A DNA stretch of 49,726 nucleotides from DASRSE01 sp035656655 (GCA_035656655.1 DASRSE010000134.1:1-49726), one strand, 5' to 3'. Shown: positions 33,502 through 42,574, numbered from the stretch's first letter. Made by a program: numbers and translations. Notes: generated from the sequence alone by a model not told the origin.

Positions 33502-33513
33502 GCAACCGGTTGC
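33502..33513. promoter_or_regulatory. Palindrome GCAACCGGTTGC, candidate LacI-family operator
   Basis: A perfect 12-base palindrome with a central CG step, the shape of LacI/GalR-family operators, lies 60 bases upstream of the FAD-Rieske gene. No regulator of that family is encoded in the window. Confidence 0.3.
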
Positions 33514-33585
33514 AACCGACGTGCCGAAGAAAATGCCAGCCGCCGACCGGCAGAAGCCCCGTCCGGCGTGCTCATGGAGCGGAGC

Positions 33586-35028
33586 TCAGCCTCCCGCCAA
33601 GCCTTTACTCAACCCATCCAGCGCGGAGCCGGGAATCGAAATCTTGACTTTGAGTTTCGCGCCGTCCTGGCTGATCGAAATGCCTTTCAAGATTTGCTCG
33701 GCGGCCGGCGGGATTGTGCCGGGGGGCAACTGTCCACCCGAAACCGCGGCGAGCTGCGCATCGGCGAGGGTCTTGAGCTGGGTGGCAGCCGTGGCGTCGC
33801 GAAACAGGATGGTGACGCGGAGATTAATGTCCGAACCGACATCCCCTTCGGCAATTATGGAGATCACCTGCTTGGCATCGAACGGCAGACCGGGCGCGGC
33901 GCCCAGCAGCTTGCCTGCGACACAGACGCAGAGGGGGCTGTTGAAGTTGGCGTCGATGGTCGCATTCTGGATCGCCGGCGTGAGGCCGGCGGCGCTGCCG
34001 CGCTTTTGCACCATCTCGACGACATCTTTGGAACCGACCAAGATTGTCCGATCGTCGATCTTGGCCATCGCGAACTCGTCGCCCGCTTTGTTATCGCGTT
34101 TCAACGCATCGAAGTCGATGGGCTTCTTCGAGCGAATGATCGCGCAGCCTTTTTGATCTTTGGTGCCGCCGAAATAAATGTCTTCGATGTCTTCCGGCGA
34201 AAAACCGGCAGGCGCATCGGCCATCGCGGCCTGGGCTTGAGGAAGCCCCTTTAACGCCGCGGAAACATCGCCTTTCAGCTTTTGATAGAGGCCGCTTTTG
34301 GAAATCGCTTGCACATCGATGCGGCCGAGGAAATCGGGCGCGTCGGGCAGATAGCGCATCGCGGCCGTCAAGCCGGCGGCGCCGCTGTTCCCCTTGCCGC
34401 CGAGATATAAAAATGCGGTGACCGCGGCCAGCGCCAAGACCACGAGCGTCAATCCGCCCATGATCAAAGGAACTTTCATCGACACCGGCTGCTTGGCCAT
34501 GGCCGAGGTCCGCAGTGGCGGACCGCTGGCGACGCCCCCTAAATCCAAACCGCCAAATCCGCCCGCGTCATCCAGCGAAAACGGCAGGTCGCCTCCTACG
34601 GGCGCCGGCGCGGTCGGATGCGCCGCCGGCATGGCGGTCGGAACGGCTGCCCGCGCGGTCGGAACGGCTGCCCGCGCGGTCGGAACCGCTGCCGGAAATG
34701 CGCCTGGCGGCGGGGGGGCGGGTCGCGGAAAGGGAGGCGCGGGTTGCGGCGGCGGCAAGGGCGCGGCTCCGCGCGGGGCGGCCGGGCGCGGCGCAGGGGG
34801 ACGTGGCGGCGCGGCGGGTGCCGACGCCCGCGCTGCTGCGGGAGCGGCCGGAGAGGGCGCCTTGGGCGGAGCCGCGGTTGGCCCGGCCACAAGCCGCGCC
34901 GGCTGGCCGTTGGCCTGCGGAACTTGCAGCTTCGCCTTACAAGCTGGACAGCCCGCCACCTTGCCCGCGAAGGTGTCGGGCGCATTCAGAGAATGACCGC
35001 ACTGCGGACAAACGACTTTGATCGGCAT
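33586..35028 (-). CDS. Zinc-ribbon protein with Pro/Ala linker and membrane anchor, function unknown
   Basis: 480 residues in three parts. The N-terminal zinc ribbon binds metal with Cys7, Cys10, Cys27 and Cys30 (CPQCGHSLNAPDTFAGKVAGCPAC), a finger-like domain frequent in planctomycetes. A Pro/Ala-rich linker (about 40-170) includes two and a half copies of a 21-base repeat coding PTARAAV. A membrane helix (LIMGGLTLVVLALAAVTAFLYLGG, about 183-206) separates it from a periplasmic C-terminal domain of about 270 residues (MRYLPDAPDFLGRIDVQAI onward), which resembles proteins that hold a conserved alpha/beta repeat but which I cannot name. GGAG lies before the ATG. Confidence 0.7.
   Translation of the reverse strand: MPIKVVCPQCGHSLNAPDTFAGKVAGCPACKAKLQVPQANGQPARLVAGPTAAPPKAPSPAAPAAARASAPAAPPRPPAPRPAAPRGAAPLPPPQPAPPFPRPAPPPPGAFPAAVPTARAAVPTARAAVPTAMPAAHPTAPAPVGGDLPFSLDDAGGFGGLDLGGVASGPPLRTSAMAKQPVSMKVPLIMGGLTLVVLALAAVTAFLYLGGKGNSGAAGLTAAMRYLPDAPDFLGRIDVQAISKSGLYQKLKGDVSAALKGLPQAQAAMADAPAGFSPEDIEDIYFGGTKDQKGCAIIRSKKPIDFDALKRDNKAGDEFAMAKIDDRTILVGSKDVVEMVQKRGSAAGLTPAIQNATIDANFNSPLCVCVAGKLLGAAPGLPFDAKQVISIIAEGDVGSDINLRVTILFRDATAATQLKTLADAQLAAVSGGQLPPGTIPPAAEQILKGISISQDGAKLKVKISIPGSALDGLSKGLAGG
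34636..34694. repeat. 21-base tandem repeat in the zinc-ribbon protein gene
   Basis: ggtcggaacggctgcccgcgc is repeated at 34636-34656 and 34657-34677 with a partial third copy to about 34694. On the coding strand it specifies PTARAAV heptads in the Pro/Ala linker. Confidence 0.8.
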
Positions 35029-35179
35029 GCAGAATCTCCGGAAGGCTTGCGCGCGCTGAATTCATCTATTCTGGTCAGGTAGCCAGGGCGCGTCAAGGAA
35101 ACTCGCGGCGCGCATGTGACGCGAAAAAACGCTGTTTTTTTGACAATTCGCGGCCGCGGCGAACCGCCGCGTGCGGTTG

Positions 35180-35191
35180 TGATAAGCTAGA
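35180..35191 (+). promoter_or_regulatory. TGATAARCTAGA motif, candidate extended -10 for coaX
   Basis: TGATAAGCTAGA differs by one base from the motif at 7347-7358 and lies 78 bases before the GTG start of coaX. The nearest TTGACA (35140-35145) is 34 bases away, too far for a -35. Confidence 0.35.
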
Positions 35192-35268
35192 GAGCCGGAC
35201 CCGCCCGTTTCTCACGTGCCTGGTTTCGCTCATTCCTGTTTCATCGTTGCTGGTCTCACTCGCTCGCC

Positions 35269-36117
35269 GTGTCGCACCGTTCCTTGATCGCCGTCGACAT
35301 TGGTAACACCCGAATGAAGTTCGGTTGGTTCTGCTTGGCCGATTTCGCGTCGTTCGGCGGCGAATTGGCCCCGCCGCGCGCGGAACTCGAGTTGCCAACA
35401 ACTGCTTGGTCGCCCGAGCAGATGCAAGCGTGGCTCGAACTTCTCGCCGCAGCGCCACGAGCGCCGGACCAAACTGAAGCGGCCGCGGAGCCTCGTTCGT
35501 GGCAGCAAATTCCTTGGCGGATTGGCAGCGTGCATCGCGCCGCGGCAGGCAAGTTGCTCGGCTGGCTGCGGAGCGAATTGCCGCGGGCGCCGGCGCGGCT
35601 CCTCACGCATGCCGATTTTCCGATCAAGTTGGCAGTCCAGTTTCCTGAGAAGCTCGGCATCGACCGCATTGCGGCGGCCGTCGCGGCGAACCGTCTCCGC
35701 GCGCCCGATCAGGCGGCGATCGTCGTTGACCTAGGGAGCGCCTTGACCGTCGATCTGATCTCGGCCGATGGCACATTTCGCGGCGGGGCGATCTTGCCCG
35801 GCATCGGCTTAAGCGCGCGCGCCTTGCACGAATTCACCGACCAACTCCCGCTGATTCCGCTCAGCGAGTTGGCCGAGCCGGTTCCGCCGCTCGGCGACAG
35901 CACGGTCGCAGCTTTGCGCGCCGGCTTGTATTGGGGCGCGGTGGGAGCAATGCGCGAGCTTATTGCGCGACTCGGGGCCGGGCTGTACCCTGCGCCGCAC
36001 ATCTTGCTGACCGGCGGCGCGGCGCCTGCGGTGGCCGGGCTGCTCGGGCCGGAGGTGCGGTACGTTGAGCATCTGGTGCTGCGCGGCATCGCCTTGGCAA
36101 ATGGATCGCGCGGTTGA
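35269..36117 (+). CDS. coaX: Type III pantothenate kinase
   Basis: The 282-residue cytoplasmic enzyme makes 4'-phosphopantothenate, the first step of coenzyme A synthesis, using ATP and a monovalent cation. It begins LIAVDIGNTRMKFGWF, the ATP-binding motif with the essential Asp. The middle has EKLGIDRIAAAVAANRL, the DLGSALTVDLI motif (the family's D-x-G-T-A), and RGGAILPGIGLSARAL. The start is GTG (MSHRSLIAVD). It is slightly longer than the usual ~255 residues because of an insert near 40-70. It converges with the KAS III-like gene. Confidence 0.92.
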   Translation: MSHRSLIAVDIGNTRMKFGWFCLADFASFGGELAPPRAELELPTTAWSPEQMQAWLELLAAAPRAPDQTEAAAEPRSWQQIPWRIGSVHRAAAGKLLGWLRSELPRAPARLLTHADFPIKLAVQFPEKLGIDRIAAAVAANRLRAPDQAAIVVDLGSALTVDLISADGTFRGGAILPGIGLSARALHEFTDQLPLIPLSELAEPVPPLGDSTVAALRAGLYWGAVGAMRELIARLGAGLYPAPHILLTGGAAPAVAGLLGPEVRYVEHLVLRGIALANGSRG

Positions 36118-36184
36118 GCGCAATCGCCCGGACCTGGGCCCTCGGCGCCGCGGGCGGAATCCTGGGGCGCCGCACCGCGAGCGC

Positions 36185-37189
36185 TCACGAGCCGTAAGTT
36201 TCGCGCCACACGCAGCCGGCCCAAGAAAAGCCGACGCCGAACCCCACCAAAAGCGACCGCAGATTCGGCCGCAGCCGGCCCGTCCGCCGTAATTCGTCGA
36301 TCACAATCGGCAATGTCGAAGAGACCGTGTTGCCGCACCGCTCGAGCACGATCGGCAATTGCTCCGCGGTCAGGTCGAGGCGCTGCCGCAGTTCATCCAG
36401 CATCTTGAACGTCGCCTGATGCATCAAATAGAGATCGATCTCCGCGGCTGGCAGCCCCGCCGAATTGCACACGTCTTCCAGCAACTGCGGAATCGTGCCC
36501 ACCGTCAAATTGATTAAGCTCGGCCCGTCCATATAGAGCGGGCTATTCCAGCGCTGCCGGTGGCGCGGCTGAATTGCGTCTTTCTCCGGACGCGCGCCCC
36601 CGCGATTGACAATCAGCGTGTCCGCGCCGGAGCCATCGGTGCCGAAGACAAAGCCGGACAGGGTCGGCTCGGGGTGCGCTTCGATCAGCGTCGCCGCCGC
36701 GCCATCGCCAAATATGGGCCGCAGAGAACGGTCGTCCGGCGCGATGTACTTCGAGTACGTTTCGGCCGTGACCAGCAGGACGCGGCGGGCGACGCCGCTG
36801 CGAATCAGGCCGTCGGCCAACGACAATCCGTAGACAAAGCCCGAACAGCCGAGATTAAAATCGAGCGCGCCGACCGACGTCTTGAGCTGGAGCCGATCTT
36901 GCAGCAAGCAAGCGGTCGTCGGCAACGGATAGTCCGGCGTTTGCGTGCAAAGCAAAATGAAGTCGATCGACCGCGGATCGATGTCGAACTCGCGGAACAA
37001 CTTTAATGCCGCCTGCACTCCCAGATCGGAAGCACACTCGTCCGGCGCGGCAATATGCCGGCTTAAGATACCGGTTTTAGAACCAATCAGGTTCATGTCC
37101 CAACTGGGATATTCAGCCCGCAATTGCTCGTTCGTTTCCACCCGTTCGGGCAGATGAACGGCGATCGGGCCAATGGCGGCGAAGTTCAC
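36185..37189 (-). CDS. Beta-ketoacyl-ACP synthase III-like enzyme
   Basis: 334 residues of thiolase fold with the complete KAS III triad: Cys115 (FNLGCSGFVYGL), His257 (LYLMHQATFKMLD) and Asn287 (RCGNTVSST). The GDGAAATLIE segment (161-170) is also standard. In FabH this enzyme starts fatty-acid synthesis by condensing acetyl-CoA with malonyl-ACP. The PNLRSLLVGFGVGFSWAGC ending is FabH-like too, but the sequence is closer to the broader '3-oxoacyl-ACP synthase III family', which includes secondary-metabolite and hydrocarbon enzymes. The housekeeping role is therefore uncertain. The start is GTG, with GAGGA upstream. Confidence 0.85.
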   Translation of the reverse strand: MNFAAIGPIAVHLPERVETNEQLRAEYPSWDMNLIGSKTGILSRHIAAPDECASDLGVQAALKLFREFDIDPRSIDFILLCTQTPDYPLPTTACLLQDRLQLKTSVGALDFNLGCSGFVYGLSLADGLIRSGVARRVLLVTAETYSKYIAPDDRSLRPIFGDGAAATLIEAHPEPTLSGFVFGTDGSGADTLIVNRGGARPEKDAIQPRHRQRWNSPLYMDGPSLINLTVGTIPQLLEDVCNSAGLPAAEIDLYLMHQATFKMLDELRQRLDLTAEQLPIVLERCGNTVSSTLPIVIDELRRTGRLRPNLRSLLVGFGVGFSWAGCVWRETYGS

Positions 37190-37440
37190 ACAAGGTCCTC
37201 AATTGCCGGGGGAATCTCGCGAAGCTACCATTCCGCGGAAAAGCGGTCAACCCGAGAGGGCGGCGAATTGATGCGCGGGCTGCGCGGACTCTCCGAGGCG
37301 ACCAGAGCCATCGGGCGCCCGCCGCGCGGAGCGCAAAAAACTGGCCGAAGTTTGAGATCCAAAGAAACCAGGTCCGCGGATGGGCGGCGCGCCGCCGTAC
37401 CCTGAGCGGCGCGCGGCGAAACCGCGCCTTTTTAGCGCGG
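37190..37440. other. Intergenic stretch with a possible weak terminator
   Basis: No gene is supportable. Just after the protease stop, on the minus strand, CCGCGC-TAAAAAG-GCGCGG followed by TTTCG can form a six-pair hairpin (about 37422-37440). The T tract is too short for a confident terminator. Confidence 0.35.
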
Positions 37441-39753
37441 CTATTTCGAGCAATTGAGAATCATAAACACCGAGGGGCTCACGGCGCCGTCCACCTTGTC
37501 CCAGGTCAACGGCGGATTGCCGGCGTTTTTGGCCGGCGAAAAGTTCGAGATCTTTTTCGAGAGAAAGTCGATCAGCGTTGCGCCAGGAATCGCCATCCCG
37601 TAGCTGTCTTCGTCGCCGCGGCTGGTCTTCGCCGTCACCATGCCGACCACGCAGCCGCGATTGTCGCACAGCGCGCCGCCGCTGTTGCCGGGATTCACGC
37701 GGCAATCGAGCAAATACATTCCTTCTTCTTGCGCGTCAGGCAGCCCGCTCACCACGCCATTGGTGAATTTCAGCCCTTTGCCGAACGTGTCTCCGAAGGG
37801 AAAGCCAAAGGCGCCGACGCTCGCGCCGCGGCCCAACTGCTCCGCGGCCACCGGCAGCGGCCTCAGCTTCGTGTTGGCCGGCGCGTCGATCTGGATGATC
37901 GCCATATCGCGTTTGGCATCGTCGGCGATGAGCCGCGCAGGAACTGGCTGATCGAGGCCCGGAATGCGGACTTTGATTTTCCCTGCCCCCTTGATGACGT
38001 GGTGGTTGGTCATGATGTAGCCCCCTTCGGCGACGACGAAGCCGCTGCCGGTGCCGCGGATGCCGGCATTGCCTGCCAAGTGGCGGATTGCGTCCGCTAG
38101 CTTCGGATTGGTCGGCTTGAATTTCAAGGAGTCGTTGAGCATGGCGTTGGCCTCGTCGGCCATTTCAAACCGTTCGAGCATCATCGCCAGCGCCAAGTGC
38201 AATTCGACCGCCTTGTTCTGATCGCGGAAAGTCGATTTCTTTTTCCAATCGTTCAGATCGTCGAGCGCAAACTTCAGTTTTTTCTTGGCTTCTTCCAGGG
38301 GGCTCGTGACGGCGGAGCGAATCTTCGCGATCAAGAGTTCTTCGAAGAACGGCTCCTCCAGTCCTTTTTTATTTTCCGGATCGGCTTGATCGGCGATTCC
38401 TTTCCACTTCTGCAATTGTTCGAGATAGCTCGCGGCCAGATGCCATTTTTGCAGCCACGCCAGGGCTTTCTGGGCAGCCGGCAGCTTGTCCTGATCGGCG
38501 GCCGAATCGACCGCGGCAAAGAGCTTGTCGCGCTCCGAACGCGCATCGACGTAGCGCGGCAAAGCATATAAAAATTGGTCGAGGCCGCCCGGTTCGTAGC
38601 CCAATTCTCCAAACGGCTGGCCTTTTGAATCGAGCAGCACGATCATCGGCACTTGTTCGATTCCAAAACGTTCGGCCGTTTCTTTGTTGCGCTTGCGGTC
38701 TTGGACTTTGTGCTTCGGATGCGAGCCCAGCTCGACGACGACCAACTCAAACTGCTTGAACATGTTCTTTTGAAACTCGGGGCGAATGAGCGTCTCATAT
38801 TCCAACGCCACACTTTCGGTATCCGAGGAATCAAGAAACGCGACCAAGACGTCCTTTTGATCGTCCGCGGCCCGTTTGATGGCCGCGTCGACATCTTGCT
38901 GCCAATCGTCGAGCGACGCCGGAGCCGGCTGATCGGCAGTCTTGTCAGGGACGCCGGCCTTCGGCTTGAGCGTCGGCTCGAGCGATTCCCATTTCGGCTT
39001 GAAGGTCGTGTCCTCGCTCGGCTTCACTTGCACCGCCGTTTCAATGGCAAAATAGCCGCTCCGCTGGAGTTCGACTTTGTGCCGGCCGGGCTTCAATTCA
39101 AACGCGCCCGTATCGGGAATCTGCGTCCGCACCCCATCCAACGTGAGCAGCGCTTCGGTCCGCTCTTCCGGCGACAAATCGAGCAGCAACCGGCGCGGCT
39201 GGTTGGCGGCGACAATTTTGGCTTTCTCGGCCGCCTCCTCCGCGTTCTGATGGTTCAGCACGAAGAAACCCGCAATTCCGCACAAGATCAACAACGCCGC
39301 GCATCCGCCGCCAATCAGCCACGGCGTTTTCGAGCCGCTCCCTTTGGATGCAAGCGGTTTATCGGCAGGGACAAACGACGAGCGCGCGCGGTTCGAGCCT
39401 AAAAAGCTCAACGAGTCATCAGCCGCGCTCGAATCGGCTGGCTCCACTTCGAGCACTTCCGCCACCGCGACGGGCGCCGGTTGCGCTGGCGGTTTCGGTC
39501 GGGAAACGGCCGCTCGCGAACTGCTAGTCGAACTCGGCCCGCCTAAAGATGCAGCTAATGAAGAGATTGAGCCGGTGGACGCCGGCGGCGCAGAAGTCGC
39601 CGGCGCGGCAGGGGCTGGCGCGGCGGGGCTGTCTGGCGCCACTTCCACCGTCAGCGGGCCGCCACACTTGGGGCATTTCAGCTTTCGGCTCGCCTGAGCC
39701 TCTTCAACCTTGAATTTCGCCTGGCAAGCGGCGCAGCGACCGACAAATCTCAT
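37441..39753 (-). CDS. Membrane-anchored trypsin-like serine protease with zinc ribbon, PEGA-like and thioredoxin-like domains
   Basis: 770 residues from MRFVGRCAACQAKFK. In order: a zinc ribbon (CAAC at 7-10, CPKC at 27-30), a Ser/Pro/Ala linker, one membrane helix (about 145-165, TPWLIGGGCAALLILCGIAGF), a PEGA-like beta domain (LLLDLSPEERTEALLTLDGV), a thioredoxin-like domain (DVLVAFLDSSDTESVALEYE to VPMIVLLDSKGQPFGELGY) without a CxxC pair, a helical segment, and a protease domain. The triad is His in IMTNHHVIKG, Asp in AKRDMAIIQI and Ser in NPGNSGGAL. No PDZ domain follows, unlike DegP. It is probably a periplasmic quality-control or processing protease with a cytoplasmic zinc ribbon. Confidence 0.82.
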   Translation of the reverse strand: MRFVGRCAACQAKFKVEEAQASRKLKCPKCGGPLTVEVAPDSPAAPAPAAPATSAPPASTGSISSLAASLGGPSSTSSSRAAVSRPKPPAQPAPVAVAEVLEVEPADSSAADDSLSFLGSNRARSSFVPADKPLASKGSGSKTPWLIGGGCAALLILCGIAGFFVLNHQNAEEAAEKAKIVAANQPRRLLLDLSPEERTEALLTLDGVRTQIPDTGAFELKPGRHKVELQRSGYFAIETAVQVKPSEDTTFKPKWESLEPTLKPKAGVPDKTADQPAPASLDDWQQDVDAAIKRAADDQKDVLVAFLDSSDTESVALEYETLIRPEFQKNMFKQFELVVVELGSHPKHKVQDRKRNKETAERFGIEQVPMIVLLDSKGQPFGELGYEPGGLDQFLYALPRYVDARSERDKLFAAVDSAADQDKLPAAQKALAWLQKWHLAASYLEQLQKWKGIADQADPENKKGLEEPFFEELLIAKIRSAVTSPLEEAKKKLKFALDDLNDWKKKSTFRDQNKAVELHLALAMMLERFEMADEANAMLNDSLKFKPTNPKLADAIRHLAGNAGIRGTGSGFVVAEGGYIMTNHHVIKGAGKIKVRIPGLDQPVPARLIADDAKRDMAIIQIDAPANTKLRPLPVAAEQLGRGASVGAFGFPFGDTFGKGLKFTNGVVSGLPDAQEEGMYLLDCRVNPGNSGGALCDNRGCVVGMVTAKTSRGDEDSYGMAIPGATLIDFLSKKISNFSPAKNAGNPPLTWDKVDGAVSPSVFMILNCSK

Positions 39754-40104
39754 GATTTGCCCCTGGAGTGTGAGCGGATGAAATGGCGTTTGGAGCGGAA
39801 ACTCGGACAACGTTCGAGCGATACTCTATTCTCCGGTTAAAAAACACCGCTGACAAGAAGCTGGGGCCGACGGAATCGGCTGAAAAAGGCGAAATTCGAT
39901 CCGACCAGCGGTTTTCCGAGCCGTTATTGACAAAAAATGGGCGATTTGGGAATCTCCCGCCCCGAATGCCCGGCGACGGTCTTCGCCGCTCGCGGCGCGC
40001 AGCGGCGTGGCCTTGGCATCCGCCGGCTGCCAGGAGTGAGGCCGATTTAGAACTCGCGCCCGTAACCGCCCGGCGATAACACCCTCTGCAGAGGAAACCG
40101 CAGC
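39754..40104. other. Divergent intergenic region between the protease and membrane protein genes
   Basis: No gene is seen in these 351 bases. TTGACA at 39927-39932 is a good -35 sequence on the plus strand, but the hexamer at 17-base spacing (GAATCT) is a poor -10. A 12-base palindrome CCTCTGCAGAGG (40083-40094) includes the AGAGG that serves as ribosome site for the ATG at 40105. Confidence 0.4.
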
Positions 40105-41577
40105 ATGGAAGAGCAACGGACGCATTTTTATATTCCGGGCAAATGGCTTTGGATTGGCGCCGTCCTCGTGGCGACTCATCTCAGTTCGGCGTTCTATGCG
40201 TATCTGCGGCAGCCCTCGAGGTCGTTTCACGAATACGCGCAGCAAGTCGATTTTCCGCAGCTAGGGTTTCACTCGCCGCTGGCGAGTTGGGAAGACGCGA
40301 CCGCCGGCTCCGACTCGGCGACAAACTTGCAAGTCGCGCAGAACTTTGCCGCCGGCCACGGGCTGAGCGCCAGCTCCGGCACGGCGGCGGCCCCGTATGA
40401 ACCAGCGCAAGTTGAACCGGGGGCGCCCTTCGTGCTGGGGCTCTGGTTGAAGGTCTGGGGAGCCAAGACCGCCATGAGCTTGTTTTGCTTTGCCGTGCTC
40501 GCTCAGCTTCTCTGCGGCGCGATTGTGACCGCGACTGCCGCCCTTTATATCGGCAACGTGTGGGCCTTGTGTTGCACCGCGGTCGCCAGCGGGCTCTGTC
40601 CGCCGCTGCTGAATCATTTTTATGGAATTTCGCTCGCCAGCGCCGAAATCGTCGCGCTGATCCCTCTGGCACTGATGAATTTTGCCTTGGCGCGCGGCTT
40701 CCGTCTGTATCGCGATGCGGATGAAAGCTGGCGGCGCTACGGTTTTTGGTTTGCCTTGGCTGGCTTGACGCTCGGTGTCAGCGCGCTGATCGAAGAAGGG
40801 CTGATTCTGTTCATGCTCTTTCTGGCGGTCTACTTAGCGCTAGGAATCGTCCGTTATCGCACCCGCATTGCCTTTCGCCGCGCGAGTCTAGCCGGTCTGA
40901 CGATTGCGGTGGTCGCGCTCGGTGTTAAAATTCCCGTCGAACTTTGGCGCGGAGCGGCCGCTGGCGCGAGTTCCACGGTCGCTCATGGACAAGCCTATTG
41001 GCAGACGGCTCTCTGGGCCAAACACGATGCGGCGACACGCTACGACGCGGCGGGAATCGGCTTCGGCGAGGCGCTCGATCCGGCCGCGGCGCAAACCGTC
41101 AACGCCTATTTCGAGCATGGGGGCAATCTGCCGCAACTGGTCTCCGCTTGGAATCTCGGCTTGGCCGTGGCCAAGCATCCGGTCCAAGCGTTCGAGTACA
41201 AGGCCGCGCGGCTGCCGGTCCTGTGGCTCGGGACTTCGCGCTGGCCGCAAGTGCGCTGGTCCTTGGTCGCGAAATGGTGCGTCGGTTTTTACGCGCTGCT
41301 GGGAGTTTATCTCGTGTTGCGATTAGCGGCGCGCAAGCGAATTCCGGAAATCGTTTATCTGTATGCTCTCTTTTTGCTGTGCGCGATGCCCGTCATTCCG
41401 TTCGAGTTTCGCTATACCATCCCCGTTTGGGTCGGGCTGATGCTCGTGCCCGGATTACTCATCGAACATTTCCGCGCATCGATCCCGGGCCGCATCTGGG
41501 GAGGCCGCTTCCGTAGCGACGTGCCGGCCGAAGTCGGTCGCGACTTCGCCGGCCAGACGCACGAGGTTTCGGTCTAA
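40105..41577 (+). CDS. Polytopic membrane protein, possibly a glycosyltransferase of the ArnT/PMT superfamily type
   Basis: A 490-residue protein with about ten hydrophobic segments, starting with WLWIGAVLVATHLSSAFYAYL (about 14-34). A 90-residue loop follows, then AALYIGNVWALCCTAVASGLCPPLLNHFYG, IVALIPLALMNFALARGF, FALAGLTLGVSALIEEGLILFM and further helices to about 465. The layout (first helix, large loop, then clustered helices) recalls lipid-linked sugar transferases of the GT-C fold. However, the expected Asp-Glu motif in the first loop is not clear, so this is a guess. The hydrophilic C-terminus is cytoplasmic. It is alone on its strand. Confidence 0.55.
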   Translation: MEEQRTHFYIPGKWLWIGAVLVATHLSSAFYAYLRQPSRSFHEYAQQVDFPQLGFHSPLASWEDATAGSDSATNLQVAQNFAAGHGLSASSGTAAAPYEPAQVEPGAPFVLGLWLKVWGAKTAMSLFCFAVLAQLLCGAIVTATAALYIGNVWALCCTAVASGLCPPLLNHFYGISLASAEIVALIPLALMNFALARGFRLYRDADESWRRYGFWFALAGLTLGVSALIEEGLILFMLFLAVYLALGIVRYRTRIAFRRASLAGLTIAVVALGVKIPVELWRGAAAGASSTVAHGQAYWQTALWAKHDAATRYDAAGIGFGEALDPAAAQTVNAYFEHGGNLPQLVSAWNLGLAVAKHPVQAFEYKAARLPVLWLGTSRWPQVRWSLVAKWCVGFYALLGVYLVLRLAARKRIPEIVYLYALFLLCAMPVIPFEFRYTIPVWVGLMLVPGLLIEHFRASIPGRIWGGRFRSDVPAEVGRDFAGQTHEVSV

Positions 41578-41646
41578 CGCGAAACGCTTCGCGCAGCGGA
41601 ACCGTTTCCATCGCGCGTTGACCGCTTTGAGCCGGCGCCCTGTGGG

Positions 41647-42513
41647 CTACGCGCCGAATTGAATCACCGGGTTGATCAGCGTGCCAATGCCGTCGATGCG
41701 GATTTCGACGATGTCGCCCGGCAGCAACGTAAAATCATTGCCCGGAACGATGCCGGTGCCGGTGAGCAAGATCACGCCGTCAGGAAAGAGATTGTCGCGG
41801 CCGAGCCAACTGACCAGGTCTTCAAACGTCCGGTTGAGCTGACCGAGATCCGTTTTTCCGGTAAAGACGACTTCGCTGTTGCGACAAATGTTTAATTGAA
41901 TGCCGATCTGTTCGCGCGGCGGCATCGCGCTGGCCAAGGTGATGCACGGCCCAAGCGCGCAGCTCGCGTCGTAGACTTTTGCCTGCGGCAGATAGAGCGG
42001 ATTTTCGCCTTCGATGTCGCGCGAACTCATGTCGTTGCCGATCGTATAGCCGACAATTTTCAAGCGTGAGTTAAGCACCAAAGCGAGTTCTGGTTCCGGG
42101 ACACTCCAAGTCGCGTCGCTACGAATGCGAACCCCTTGGCCTGGCCCAACCACTCGGTGCGGGCTGGCTTTGAAAAACAACTCGGGGCGCGGCGCTTCGT
42201 AGACGAGATCGTAAAACCGTGCGGCGCCTGCGGACTCTTCCATCCGCGCTGCCTTGCTTCGTTTGTAGGTGACCCCGGCCGCCCACACTTCTTGCTGGTC
42301 GATTGGCGGCAGCAGCCGCAGCCGCGCGACATCCAGCGGCGCGGCGTTGCGGTCGACGTGCTGGTGGACAAAGGCGGCCGGATCAGCCGCTTCCAAGACA
42401 TCGCGCAAAGCCAGCAGCATGGGGCCACTACTCTCCAGCGGCCATGCGTGTTGTCCTTCGATCAGGATCACGCTGGGGAACGAGTCGGGCAAAAGGGTTT
42501 TGGCAAGTTTCAT
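41647..42513 (-). CDS. Fumarylacetoacetate hydrolase-family protein
   Basis: 288 residues. The N-terminal part ends around 90, then the FAH fold follows with YDLVYEAPRPELFFKASPHRVVGPG, VPEPELALVLNSRLKIVGYTIGNDMSSRDIEGENP and DGVILLTGTGIVPGNDFTLLPGDIVEI. The acidic metal ligands lie in PEPELA and in the GNDMSSRDIEGENP segment. The family includes 2-keto-3-deoxy-arabinonate dehydratases and acylpyruvate hydrolases as well as true fumarylacetoacetase. The PPIDQQEVWAAGVTYKRSK opening is more like the sugar-acid dehydratases. It is divergent from gmd. Confidence 0.85.
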   Translation of the reverse strand: MKLAKTLLPDSFPSVILIEGQHAWPLESSGPMLLALRDVLEAADPAAFVHQHVDRNAAPLDVARLRLLPPIDQQEVWAAGVTYKRSKAARMEESAGAARFYDLVYEAPRPELFFKASPHRVVGPGQGVRIRSDATWSVPEPELALVLNSRLKIVGYTIGNDMSSRDIEGENPLYLPQAKVYDASCALGPCITLASAMPPREQIGIQLNICRNSEVVFTGKTDLGQLNRTFEDLVSWLGRDNLFPDGVILLTGTGIVPGNDFTLLPGDIVEIRIDGIGTLINPVIQFGA

Positions 42514-42574
42514 GAACCGTGGCCGCCACAGAGGAAGTGCGAAATTTTGACCAGCATTGCCCCTGGACCGTCAA

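Noticed and set aside
35140..35145. TTGACA as the -35 of coaX
   Set aside because: It is 34 bases from the TGATAAGCT element and no -10 lies at 16-18 bases.
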